Assembly: GCA_963933885.1 (NCBI GenBank)
Contig: CAWVWF010000100.1
Location: 1-13,056, forward strand
DNA length: 13,056 bases
From: CAWVWF01 sp963933885
GTDB lineage: Bacteria > Bacteroidota > Bacteroidia > Flavobacteriales_C > GCA-002722245
Reading direction: 5' to 3'
How positions within the stretch are numbered: position 1 is the first letter of the stretch; every line of letters begins with the position of its first letter. Position numbers and translations under genes: made by a program. The notes under the pieces are model-generated. The model worked only from the letters and a program-made list of their open reading frames with translations, was not told where the DNA came from and made no database searches. Positions 1 through 7,142 of this stretch are shown one piece after another.

Positions 1-79
1 TCTTTAGGTTTTATGTAAAAATACAACTCTCCCCATACTTTTTAATGTGACCCGTCTTTATTGAATTATTAGCACAAAA

Positions 80-111
80 AAAACCTTAATCAAATGAATG
101 ATTAAGGTTTT
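80..111 (-). terminator. Rho-independent terminator of the cold-shock gene
   Basis: A 12-bp perfect stem (80-91 with 100-111, core CCTTAATC/GATTAAGG) encloses an 8-base loop. On the minus strand it is followed by an uninterrupted run of T (complement of the A run at 73-80). It lies 22 bases past the stop codon of the cold-shock gene. No other terminator-like hairpin was seen between the upstream rRNA methyltransferase gene and this point, so it may also end read-through from the six-gene operon. Confidence 0.85.
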
Positions 112-133
112 AATATTTTATATAGATTGTAGA

Positions 134-583
134 CTAGACTACTTTCTTAACTCTTACTGCATTTAATCCTTTTTGACCTGGCTCAAGTTCGAATTGAACT
201 TTATCACCTTCTCCAATTTCTTCTAACATTGCATTAATGTGTACGAAATAAGATTCTTGATCATCAAGATCTTTAATAAAACCATATCCTTTAGAATCGT
301 TAAAGAAAGTAACTTTCCCTTTTCTAATTGGATCAATTTCCTCGTTAGTTCTTGGTGTAGCTCCTAAGTTAATACTCTCTAACTTAATTACTTTTTTCTT
401 TTTAGTCGGATCTGGTGGAGTATCAGTTAACTGACCATTTTCATCAACGTAAGCAATCATGCTATCGTAATCCCCTGTAGGATTGGCTTTTCTGGCTTCT
501 CTGTTCAGTCTTTTTTCTTCTTTCTTCTTAAGACGTTTTTTTTCTCTCTCCTTTTTACCAAATGTTTCCTGTGATCTAGCCAT
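134..583 (-). CDS. Cold-shock domain protein with basic N-terminal extension
   Basis: This is a single-stranded nucleic-acid-binding protein of the CspA fold, 149 residues long where a classical cold-shock protein has about 66-70. The C-terminal domain (about residues 87-149) carries both RNA-binding motifs: RNP1 KGYGFI at 98-103 and RNP2 SYFVHI at 111-116. Residues 1-34 are dominated by Lys, Arg and Glu and probably form a charged helix. A linker with a PPDPTKKKK stretch (56-64) joins the two parts. From memory this layout is common in Bacteroidota; the role is inferred to be RNA chaperoning in the cytoplasm. The ATG start at 583 gives the conserved-looking MARSQETFGKKE opening. The gene has its own predicted promoter, a leader of about 70 bases and a terminator, so it can be expressed apart from the operon upstream. 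Confidence 0.92.
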   Translation of the reverse strand: MARSQETFGKKEREKKRLKKKEEKRLNREARKANPTGDYDSMIAYVDENGQLTDTPPDPTKKKKVIKLESINLGATPRTNEEIDPIRKGKVTFFNDSKGYGFIKDLDDQESYFVHINAMLEEIGEGDKVQFELEPGQKGLNAVRVKKVV

Positions 584-611
584 TAATTCTTTAGTTTTTT
601 GTGTTTTAGTT

Positions 612-651
612 CAATCTGTTTTTTCTTAAAACTTAAAAAGTTAGCAGACTG
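612..651 (-). promoter_or_regulatory. Possible folded 5' leader of the cold-shock mRNA
   Basis: On the minus strand CAGTCTG (651-645) can pair with CAGATTG (618-612) over 7 bp with one G-U pair. Inside that loop AACTT (642-638) and AAGTT (634-630) form a second 5-bp stem with a 3-base loop. The outer stem would begin within a few bases of the predicted transcript start. It could protect the 5' end or respond to temperature. The fold was found by eye only. Confidence 0.3.
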
Positions 652-658
652 GTACTTG

Positions 659-688
659 CAAAGATAACATTTATATCTACTCTAGGAA
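659..688 (-). promoter_or_regulatory. Predicted promoter of the cold-shock gene
   Basis: Read on the minus strand, TATCTTTG at 666-659 is a perfect match to the Bacteroidota -7 box TAnnTTTG. Exactly 19 bases upstream is TTC (688-686), one base from the -33 consensus TTG. The predicted start of transcription is near 654, giving a leader of roughly 70 bases before the ATG at 583. Confidence 0.6.
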
Positions 689-714
689 AGTATGGGTGCT
701 AATTAATTGCTTTC

Positions 715-1461
715 TTAAAGTAATCGTTGTCTTACAGCTTCATACATTATAATTCCTGAAGCTACAGAAACGTTTAAACTTCCGGTTTTACCCATTAATG
801 GTAGTTTAACTATTGAGTCACAAGTATTGATGTTTGATGCAGCAATTCCTGACTCTTCATTACCCATTATTATCCCTACAGGCACTGTGTAATCAACTTT
901 CGTATAATCCTTTTGTGTTTTCTCAGTACAAGCTACTAAGTGTATTCCTGAGTCCTTTAAAAAAGGAAGTACTGATTCAATACCAGGTACTTTGCAGATT
1001 GGTAAATTGAAAAGAGCTCCTGTTGAAGTTTTTATCGTCTCACCATTAATTTGTGCTGCACCTTTCTTAGGTATTATGATTGCGTGAACACCTGCGCATT
1101 CTGCAGATCTTACAATTGCTCCAAAATTTCTAACATCAGATACTCTATCTAAGATCAATAAAAAAGGTACTTTCCCTTCAGAATATAAATTTGGTAGTAT
1201 GTCTTCTATATTTTGAAATTCAATAGGAGCTATAAAACCAATTACACCTTGGTGGTTTTTACGAGTTACCCTGTCAAGTTTTTGCTGAGGAACCTTATTT
1301 AGTGATATACCTTTTTCCTTGGCGAAATTAATAATCTCTTTCGCTTGAGGAGTTCTTAAAGTATTTAAAATAAGTATTTTATCGAAAGTCTTGTCTGATT
1401 GCAATCCTTCTAATATTGGATGTATTCCAAATACTAAATCTGTTTTTTGTTCGATTTCCAC
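715..1461 (-). CDS. rlmB: 23S rRNA (guanosine-2'-O) methyltransferase, TrmH/SpoU family (RlmB type)
   Basis: This SPOUT-class methyltransferase transfers a methyl group from S-adenosylmethionine to a ribose 2'-OH. The RlmB subgroup acts on G2251 (E. coli numbering) in the peptidyl-transferase loop of 23S rRNA. The N-terminal substrate-binding domain spans about 1-80 (FGIHPILEGL at 11-20, GVIGFIAP at 72-79). The catalytic knot shows motif 1 DVRNFGAIVRSA (109-120), motif 2 IMGNEESGI (198-206) and motif 3 LPLMGKTGSLNVSVA (220-234). The length of 248 residues is normal. The start is GTG at 1461, 4 bases after the stop of the LpxH-type gene; no ATG lies before the conserved FGIHP segment. It is the last gene of the tight operon. 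Family membership is certain; the exact rRNA position is inferred from the family. Confidence 0.88.
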   Translation of the reverse strand: MEIEQKTDLVFGIHPILEGLQSDKTFDKILILNTLRTPQAKEIINFAKEKGISLNKVPQQKLDRVTRKNHQGVIGFIAPIEFQNIEDILPNLYSEGKVPFLLILDRVSDVRNFGAIVRSAECAGVHAIIIPKKGAAQINGETIKTSTGALFNLPICKVPGIESVLPFLKDSGIHLVACTEKTQKDYTKVDYTVPVGIIMGNEESGIAASNINTCDSIVKLPLMGKTGSLNVSVASGIIMYEAVRQRLL

Positions 1462-1465
1462 TAGT

Positions 1466-2227
1466 CTAATTTTTTGTTATTGCTTGTAAAGATAGGCTTT
1501 GTCCATCAAACGAAGCAAAATGTGGGTTACCGGTTACCCATTCCCCAAGGTTTATATATCTTGAACTTGTATCTTCAATTTTTAGATCAAGTACTAAATG
1601 TCTATGACCAAAAATAAAATAATCAAATTTTTTCTTTTCTAATACTTCTTTGGAATAGATATAAAGCCATTCCTTTTTGTCTCCTAAAAATTCCTCACCG
1701 TTTTTTATGTTAGAAACACGTGATTTTCTACTCCATAAATTCGCTATTCCCATCCCTAAGTTAGGATGAATTCTGGCGAATAACCATTGACAAATTTTAC
1801 TGTTAAAGAATAGTTTTAAAAACTTGTAAGTACTATCTCCAGGTCCCAAACCATCACCATGTCCGATAAGGAATTTATGACCATCAAATTCCCTTTCTAT
1901 ATTTTCTCGGTGAAGTTTAATACCAATTTCTTTAGGTAGGTAATCAAACATCCACATGTCATGATTTCCAGTGAAAAAATGAACTTTAATACCTGAGTCA
2001 GTTAGTTCTGCTATTTTCCCCAGAAATCTTATATACCCTTTTGGCGCTACAAATTTATATTCAAACCAAAAATCGAAAATATCTCCAACTAAAAATATCT
2101 CTTCAGCATCAACTTTTACCTCATCTAACCAGTTAACAATAAGAAGCTCTCGTTCTCTACTTTTTTCAAATGAAGGAACACCTAAGTGAAAGTCTGAAGC
2201 AAAATATATTTTTTTTCCTTTCTCCAC
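1466..2227 (-). CDS. lpxH: UDP-2,3-diacylglucosamine diphosphatase (LpxH-type metallophosphoesterase)
   Basis: The predicted reaction cleaves the pyrophosphate of UDP-2,3-diacylglucosamine to give lipid X and UMP, the fourth step of lipid A synthesis, at the inner face of the cytoplasmic membrane. The calcineurin-like metal-binding motifs are complete: DFH (12-14), GDIFDFW (48-54), GNHD (87-90), GHGD (122-125) and GHRH (207-210). E. coli LpxH has GNRD where this protein has GNHD, so it belongs to a divergent LpxH-like branch. The length of 253 residues is close to that of E. coli LpxH. The start is GTG at 2227, whose first G is the last base of the preceding TAG stop (TAGTG); no ATG is available before the DFH motif. 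The presence of lpxK in the same operon strongly supports the lipid A assignment, although another metallophosphoesterase role cannot be excluded from sequence alone. Confidence 0.82.
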   Translation of the reverse strand: MEKGKKIYFASDFHLGVPSFEKSRERELLIVNWLDEVKVDAEEIFLVGDIFDFWFEYKFVAPKGYIRFLGKIAELTDSGIKVHFFTGNHDMWMFDYLPKEIGIKLHRENIEREFDGHKFLIGHGDGLGPGDSTYKFLKLFFNSKICQWLFARIHPNLGMGIANLWSRKSRVSNIKNGEEFLGDKKEWLYIYSKEVLEKKKFDYFIFGHRHLVLDLKIEDTSSRYINLGEWVTGNPHFASFDGQSLSLQAITKN

Positions 2228-5193
2228 TATTGATATAGATTGTATAGTTCATTAATATTAAACATGAATTTAATCTTATTTAAGTATTTGTCAGCACCAT
2301 GTAATTCATAGTTTTCTTCTAATTTTATTGAATATTTAAGTGGGAAATAAATTTCAAAATAGTCTTTAACAATATTTAATTGTATCCCAAAGTCGTATAA
2401 TACTGGGAACAGTAGATCTTCATCGTTATAATCATCAATAATATCTTCATTCGTACCAATATCTATGAAAAAAGAAATGTATTTAGTAGGTGTAGGTATA
2501 GTTAAATTTGTTGCTAATAACCAAGTATTACTTTGTCCATAGTTTATACCTGTCTTAAAAGCACCGTCATTAAGATATATCTGCTGACTTCCAAGGCCTT
2601 TTACATTATGAATGGAACCGAATCTATCAAGCATTACTTGATCAAATAAGTAATCATGCGTATTAAAAAGTAGTGTTTCAAAGTCAGATGAATGGTTTTG
2701 ATCACCACTATTTGCCGTTAGTCTAAATTTTTCTGTATAAACATTGTTGTTTTCTAAAAAGTACCCTCCAAACAATCTGACATCAATTTTTTGATTTTTC
2801 TTATTTACTGTGAGGTGATATTTAAATTCTCCTTGAACCTTCCAGTTTTGCTCAAAAGCCTGTGCAAGTAAGGATAATTTGTAAGGACTAATAACTCTTT
2901 TGTTTTCATTATTATAGTTAAAAGTTAGATATCGCTTAGATTGAGATCCTCTTCTATCAATATCTAAATTTACTTCAGATACTTTAACCGATAGATTTGA
3001 TTTTACTTGAGATCTATCATTCTTATTAGCAATGATAAAGTTTACCTCAAACTCCTTTTTTTCAAATTCACCATCAGCGATTCCAAAGTCTAATCCTTGT
3101 TTTTTGTAGAATACATTGAAATTTATTTTTTGAAAATCAGTAGAAGGGTATAAAGAGTATGTTAATTTTGAAGAACCAACCAATCTTTGTGTACCAAAAG
3201 AGTATTGAGGCATAACCATAAATCGGAATGGCTTTTCTTTAATGTGAGAGTTGAAGAAACCAAAACCAATTTGAAGATTATCGTGATTATTATAACCTAA
3301 GAGCGGTGTTGCGAAAACTTGAGTTTTGTTGTTCTTATCAAAATTAAAGAAGAAACTAGCTTCTAAAGGTTCAATCTTACCTAGGATATTGAACATTCTT
3401 AATCTATTGTTACTTCTATTAATTTCAGGAATGTCATGATAATAATCTATAACAATTTCATCATATTCCTCATTAGGGAAATCTAATAAAGCTTTTCCTT
3501 CAAAACCATCGTACCAAACAGTTCTTACTACTTTCCCCGATCTTATAGCTGAAATAACAACTGGTGAAGCAATTTCTCCTTTGTTACTAACTACCAACTC
3601 AAACTTTCTTGTAGCTTCGTTCAGGTTAGCACTGTTTATTTTATAATCAACCTGATAAGTAGTTGTAAGAAGATCATCAAAAAACCATTTTAAATCTTTT
3701 TCAGTAGCAGAGGTAAATATCTTTTCTAAATCTTTAGGCTCAGGATGTTTAAATTGCCAAGTACTAAAATATTCCTTCATACATGCATCAAAGACCGGCT
3801 TACTTAAGTATTTTTCCAAATAGTTAAATGCAACCGCAGTTTTAGCATATACAATACTCCCGTAATTCTCACTAGAGTATTCTGCAGCAGGAGAATTGAT
3901 AGGTAAATCTTTATTTCTTGACGCAACATATTCATACGACATTGCATGAATCTCCTTATTTGGAGGTATCGAATCTTTAACAATTACATTGACGAAATCA
4001 CCTATTAAGTCTGATAGAGAAGCGGTTTTGTTAACTTCTTCAAAATAACGTCTTTCATAGTAGCTATTAATTCCTTCATCCATCCATGGGTGTAATCTTT
4101 CATTAGTTCCAAGGATTCCATAAAACCAGTTATGACCAACTTCATGTAAAATAACTTCTTCCAGTTCAACCTTTCCTTCTGTATCTCCAACAACTGTAAT
4201 TGTAGGATATTCCATTCCACCTCCTGCTGTGATACCTCCATCTACTGCTGAGCACACTTTATATGGATAATCACCAACCCATAAACTATAATAGTATACT
4301 GCACTATCAATATATTTTGATGAGTTTCTCCATAAATCTCTATTTACTCTTTTGTATCTAGAAATTGTTTCTACAACTCTACCTGAATGGGGGAGTGTTA
4401 CCTTGCTTCTTTCTGTTATCCAGTCATTATCAACAAACCAAGCGAAATCATGAACTCTATTTTGAGAGAAAGAAACCGTTTGGAAATTACCTTTTTTTAT
4501 TGTTTTAACTTGATTTCCTGTAGCTGCAATCGTATAGTCTTGAGGTGTTGTAATATTTACATCAAAGCTTCCAAATTCCGAATAAAATTCACCAGTATTT
4601 AAATATGGTAATCTATGCCAACCTATGCTATCGAATACTGCTGGTTTAGGATACCATTGGGATATTTGATAGGACTTCTCATGGAATAATTCACCATCCA
4701 TTTGAAGATCCTCTTCGATATGTCCAAGTCTTGAAACTTCTCCAACTGGAATTTTAACTCTAAATGGAGTTGTTATTTTAATAGAATCTCCAGGAAGTAA
4801 ACCTTGTATTAGCTCAAGCTTAGCAATGTCAGAAAAGTTTTCTAATGTTCCCCAAAGAACAGTTTTACCGTTAACTTTAAAATCTAAACTATCAATTTTA
4901 CCAGTATATTCTTTTTCGTTAAAGTATAATAGTGTTTCGTTATCCTCTAAAAGTTGCTTCGCTAATTGCGTATCATCTTGATATGCATTTGGCCATAAAT
5001 GCATGTAAATATGTGAAAGTGTATCAGGAGAATTATTGATGTAAACTAAACTTTCAAAAGCGCTTAATGAATGTTTTTTGTCGTTTAATTTAACGTCAAT
5101 ATTATACTTAACTTCTTGTTGCCAATATGCAAATGAACTAAGTGAAAATAGTAAGCTAAAAAGCGAGAATAATGATAATGACTTACTCTTCAT
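2227..5193 (-). CDS. Secreted M1-family zinc metallopeptidase with C-terminal beta-barrel-like domain
   Basis: The 988-residue protein opens with a signal peptide (about 1-22, hydrophobic core LFSLLFSLSS, likely cut after FA). The gluzincin peptidase domain follows. It has the exopeptidase-type motif GGGMEYP (324-330), zinc motif HEVGH (350-354) with the third ligand Glu373 after an 18-residue spacer, and a likely catalytic tyrosine near 449. Family members remove N-terminal residues from peptides. From about residue 605 to the end the sequence changes to alternating polar/hydrophobic strands with turns, closing in a segment like the last strands of outer-membrane barrels (LLATNLTIPTPTKYISFF, then YFEIYFPLKYS). 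I infer a peptidase domain joined to an outer-membrane barrel. Only two cysteines occur in the whole chain (C314, C471). The start ATG overlaps the end of the TlpA gene by 11 bases. Substrate and orientation across the membrane are unknown. Confidence 0.85.
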   Translation of the reverse strand: MKSKSLSLFSLFSLLFSLSSFAYWQQEVKYNIDVKLNDKKHSLSAFESLVYINNSPDTLSHIYMHLWPNAYQDDTQLAKQLLEDNETLLYFNEKEYTGKIDSLDFKVNGKTVLWGTLENFSDIAKLELIQGLLPGDSIKITTPFRVKIPVGEVSRLGHIEEDLQMDGELFHEKSYQISQWYPKPAVFDSIGWHRLPYLNTGEFYSEFGSFDVNITTPQDYTIAATGNQVKTIKKGNFQTVSFSQNRVHDFAWFVDNDWITERSKVTLPHSGRVVETISRYKRVNRDLWRNSSKYIDSAVYYYSLWVGDYPYKVCSAVDGGITAGGGMEYPTITVVGDTEGKVELEEVILHEVGHNWFYGILGTNERLHPWMDEGINSYYERRYFEEVNKTASLSDLIGDFVNVIVKDSIPPNKEIHAMSYEYVASRNKDLPINSPAAEYSSENYGSIVYAKTAVAFNYLEKYLSKPVFDACMKEYFSTWQFKHPEPKDLEKIFTSATEKDLKWFFDDLLTTTYQVDYKINSANLNEATRKFELVVSNKGEIASPVVISAIRSGKVVRTVWYDGFEGKALLDFPNEEYDEIVIDYYHDIPEINRSNNRLRMFNILGKIEPLEASFFFNFDKNNKTQVFATPLLGYNNHDNLQIGFGFFNSHIKEKPFRFMVMPQYSFGTQRLVGSSKLTYSLYPSTDFQKINFNVFYKKQGLDFGIADGEFEKKEFEVNFIIANKNDRSQVKSNLSVKVSEVNLDIDRRGSQSKRYLTFNYNNENKRVISPYKLSLLAQAFEQNWKVQGEFKYHLTVNKKNQKIDVRLFGGYFLENNNVYTEKFRLTANSGDQNHSSDFETLLFNTHDYLFDQVMLDRFGSIHNVKGLGSQQIYLNDGAFKTGINYGQSNTWLLATNLTIPTPTKYISFFIDIGTNEDIIDDYNDEDLLFPVLYDFGIQLNIVKDYFEIYFPLKYSIKLEENYELHGADKYLNKIKFMFNINELYNLYQ

Positions 5194-6322
5194 TCTTAAT
5201 GAATTTTGAGATAGAATTAATGTTATTTGGTCCTCTTAAACTATTTCCTCTCTCTACTATTATACCTTCTGGGCTCACTAATATTAAAGTTGGGAAACCT
5301 TTTATTTTATAGTTTCTTAAAGTAACATCACTAGCTTCATATAATTGCGTCCAATCAGCATTGTGTTTAAGAATTGTTTTTTTCCATATTGATCTTTGAA
5401 CGTCCGTATTCTTATCAACACAGATGCTAATTATCTCTAAATTATCACTACCGAAATGCTCTTTAGCCTTAGCTAAGTAGGGGATTTCTTGAATGCAAGG
5501 CTTACACCATGTTGCCCAGAAATCCAAAAGTACGTATTTACCTTTGTAATCAGCAAGTGATTTAGTTTCTTCTCTCTCATTTGGTAATGCGAAATCAGGA
5601 GCTTTTTCACCAATACTAGGAGGGAAAAACTTAGCGTTTTCAGATTTTAAACTTTGTACATATTCCGAGTTTGGATACTTCGTCGAAACGTTTTCTTCAA
5701 CAGTTTTGTATACATCTCTATGGTTGTCTCTATTTAAAGAATTAAGAGCGATTAAGTTTGTTAACTGACCAGGGTTTTCTTTGATATATTTGAGTACAAA
5801 ATTGGTTCTTTTTCTATCAGCATTACTAAGTAATTGTTTTGTTGATTCATGTATTTGAAAATGCATCTGTTTAGCTTGTGCTAATTCATAAACATGTATT
5901 AATGAATCATTATAAAACTTAGATGCGATTAAAAAAGCAGTTAAAGAATCTAACCTCTGATTTTCTTCAGAACCTGTAATTTTTGCACTTGCAGATAATG
6001 CTTTTGCATCAGCTTCAATATTTATTGTATTACCGGCTTCTGCAATAAATTTTACTTCACCTTTAGATTCAAGTAAATAAACACCATAAAAACCAGCAGA
6101 ATTTTCATTTATTTTAAAAGTTACTTTTCCTTCTTCTGATACTGATACAGTATCTAGTTGTATTGTTTTTGGCCCAACGGGTAATCTTTCAATTACCATG
6201 CTTCCACTTGTAATTCCCCTTAGTGACACATTAACGGTAACATTACCATCTTTAAATTCTTCTTCTCCGCAAGCAAAAAGTAGCGTTGAAAATATGGAAA
6301 GTATAAAAAGTGATTTCTTCAT
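5183..6322 (-). CDS. TlpA/ResA-type thiol-disulfide oxidoreductase lipoprotein with DUF4369-like N-terminus
   Basis: This is an envelope thiol-disulfide enzyme of 379 residues. Residues 1-18 are a lipoprotein signal with lipobox LFAC, so Cys18 would be lipidated. Residues about 25-115 form a beta-rich domain resembling DUF4369, followed by a helical linker to about 230. The thioredoxin-like AhpC/TSA-type domain starts at APDFALP (241-247) and has the active site WCKPC with Cys273 and Cys276 and the cis-proline in GFPT (Pro344). In Bacteroidota this architecture is common; family members reduce or shuffle disulfides outside the cytoplasm. The gene starts 4 bases after the phosphorylase stop and overlaps the secreted peptidase gene by 11 bases, which suggests service to exported proteins. 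The partner is not shown by sequence. Confidence 0.88.
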   Translation of the reverse strand: MKKSLFILSIFSTLLFACGEEEFKDGNVTVNVSLRGITSGSMVIERLPVGPKTIQLDTVSVSEEGKVTFKINENSAGFYGVYLLESKGEVKFIAEAGNTINIEADAKALSASAKITGSEENQRLDSLTAFLIASKFYNDSLIHVYELAQAKQMHFQIHESTKQLLSNADRKRTNFVLKYIKENPGQLTNLIALNSLNRDNHRDVYKTVEENVSTKYPNSEYVQSLKSENAKFFPPSIGEKAPDFALPNEREETKSLADYKGKYVLLDFWATWCKPCIQEIPYLAKAKEHFGSDNLEIISICVDKNTDVQRSIWKKTILKHNADWTQLYEASDVTLRNYKIKGFPTLILVSPEGIIVERGNSLRGPNNINSISKFIKNEE

Positions 6323-6326
6323 CTGA

Positions 6327-7142
6327 TTACTGTATTTTATTAATAAGTTTTTTAAACAATAAAGTCAATTGAGGCTGTGCGTTCATAGCAACCGAAATTA
6401 TATCCTGAATGTTAACAGGTTTTATTTCACCATAACAAATATCTGTAATAATTGAACAAGCAAAACAAGGAAGTTCCATATGTTTTGCCGCTATAATTTC
6501 AGGAACGGTACTCATTCCAACGGCATTCGCTCCAATAATACTTAAGTATTTATATTCAGCTGGTGTTTCTAACATTGGACCTGGTAAACCAACGTAAACT
6601 CCATTCTGAACATTTAAATTATTCTCTTTTGCAATTTCATTCGCTGCCTCGATGAAGCTTCTTTCATAAGGCTGACTCATGTCTGGGAATCTTCCTCCAA
6701 GCTCATCTAAGTTTTTTCCAACTAAAGGATTTCCAGGGAATTGATTGATGTGATCAGTAATAATCATCAAATCACCTTTCTTAAAGCTAGGATCTAAACC
6801 ACCAGCTGCATTAGAAACAAATAAGTTTTCAATTCCTAAAAGTTTCATTACTCTTACGGGAAGAGCAACTTGATTTAAATCATATCCTTCGTAATAATGA
6901 AATCTTCCTTGCATTACTACAACAGGAGTTTGCTCAAGCTTCCCAAAGATTAACTTCCCCTTATGAGTCTCAAGAGTCGATAATGGGAAATGAGGAATGT
7001 CTTCGTAGTCGATCTCAAATTCTACATCAACCTCTCCAACTAAGTCTCCTAAACCAGTTCCTAGAATAACACCCGACTTAGGTTTGAAATTATTTGTTTT
7101 AGCTGCTAAATAATCAGCTGCTTCTTTAATTTTATTGAACAT
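6327..7142 (-). CDS. Purine nucleoside phosphorylase family protein with altered pocket residues
   Basis: This trimeric-type purine nucleoside phosphorylase (PNP/MTAP superfamily, 271 residues) splits purine nucleosides with phosphate into base and ribose 1-phosphate in the cytoplasm. Conserved elements are the phosphate loop GVILGTGLGD (24-33), GRFHYYEGY (79-87), SNAAGG (110-115), LETPAE (191-196) and GMSTVPE (209-215). By alignment to human PNP, Glu192 matches E201, but the base-reading Asn243 is Asp234 here, and the His257 that contacts the ribose 5'-OH is Ile245. Both changes resemble methylthioadenosine phosphorylase. It may therefore accept adenine nucleosides or 5'-modified nucleosides; I therefore leave the symbol blank. 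It overlaps lpxK by 11 bases and ends 4 bases before the TlpA gene. Confidence 0.87.
   Translation of the reverse strand: MFNKIKEAADYLAAKTNNFKPKSGVILGTGLGDLVGEVDVEFEIDYEDIPHFPLSTLETHKGKLIFGKLEQTPVVVMQGRFHYYEGYDLNQVALPVRVMKLLGIENLFVSNAAGGLDPSFKKGDLMIITDHINQFPGNPLVGKNLDELGGRFPDMSQPYERSFIEAANEIAKENNLNVQNGVYVGLPGPMLETPAEYKYLSIIGANAVGMSTVPEIIAAKHMELPCFACSIITDICYGEIKPVNIQDIISVAMNAQPQLTLLFKKLINKIQ

Noticed and set aside
699..711. The near-palindrome GCTAATTAATTGC past rlmB, considered as a terminator or operator.
   Set aside because: The pairing is broken near the ends, the stem is AT-only in the middle and no T run follows on the minus strand.
4005..4602. Open frames at 4005-4241 (minus, another frame) and 4387-4602 (plus) inside the M1 peptidase gene.
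   Set aside because: They lie wholly within a strongly supported coding sequence, have no recognisable motifs, start signals or spacing to neighbours, and look like chance frames.
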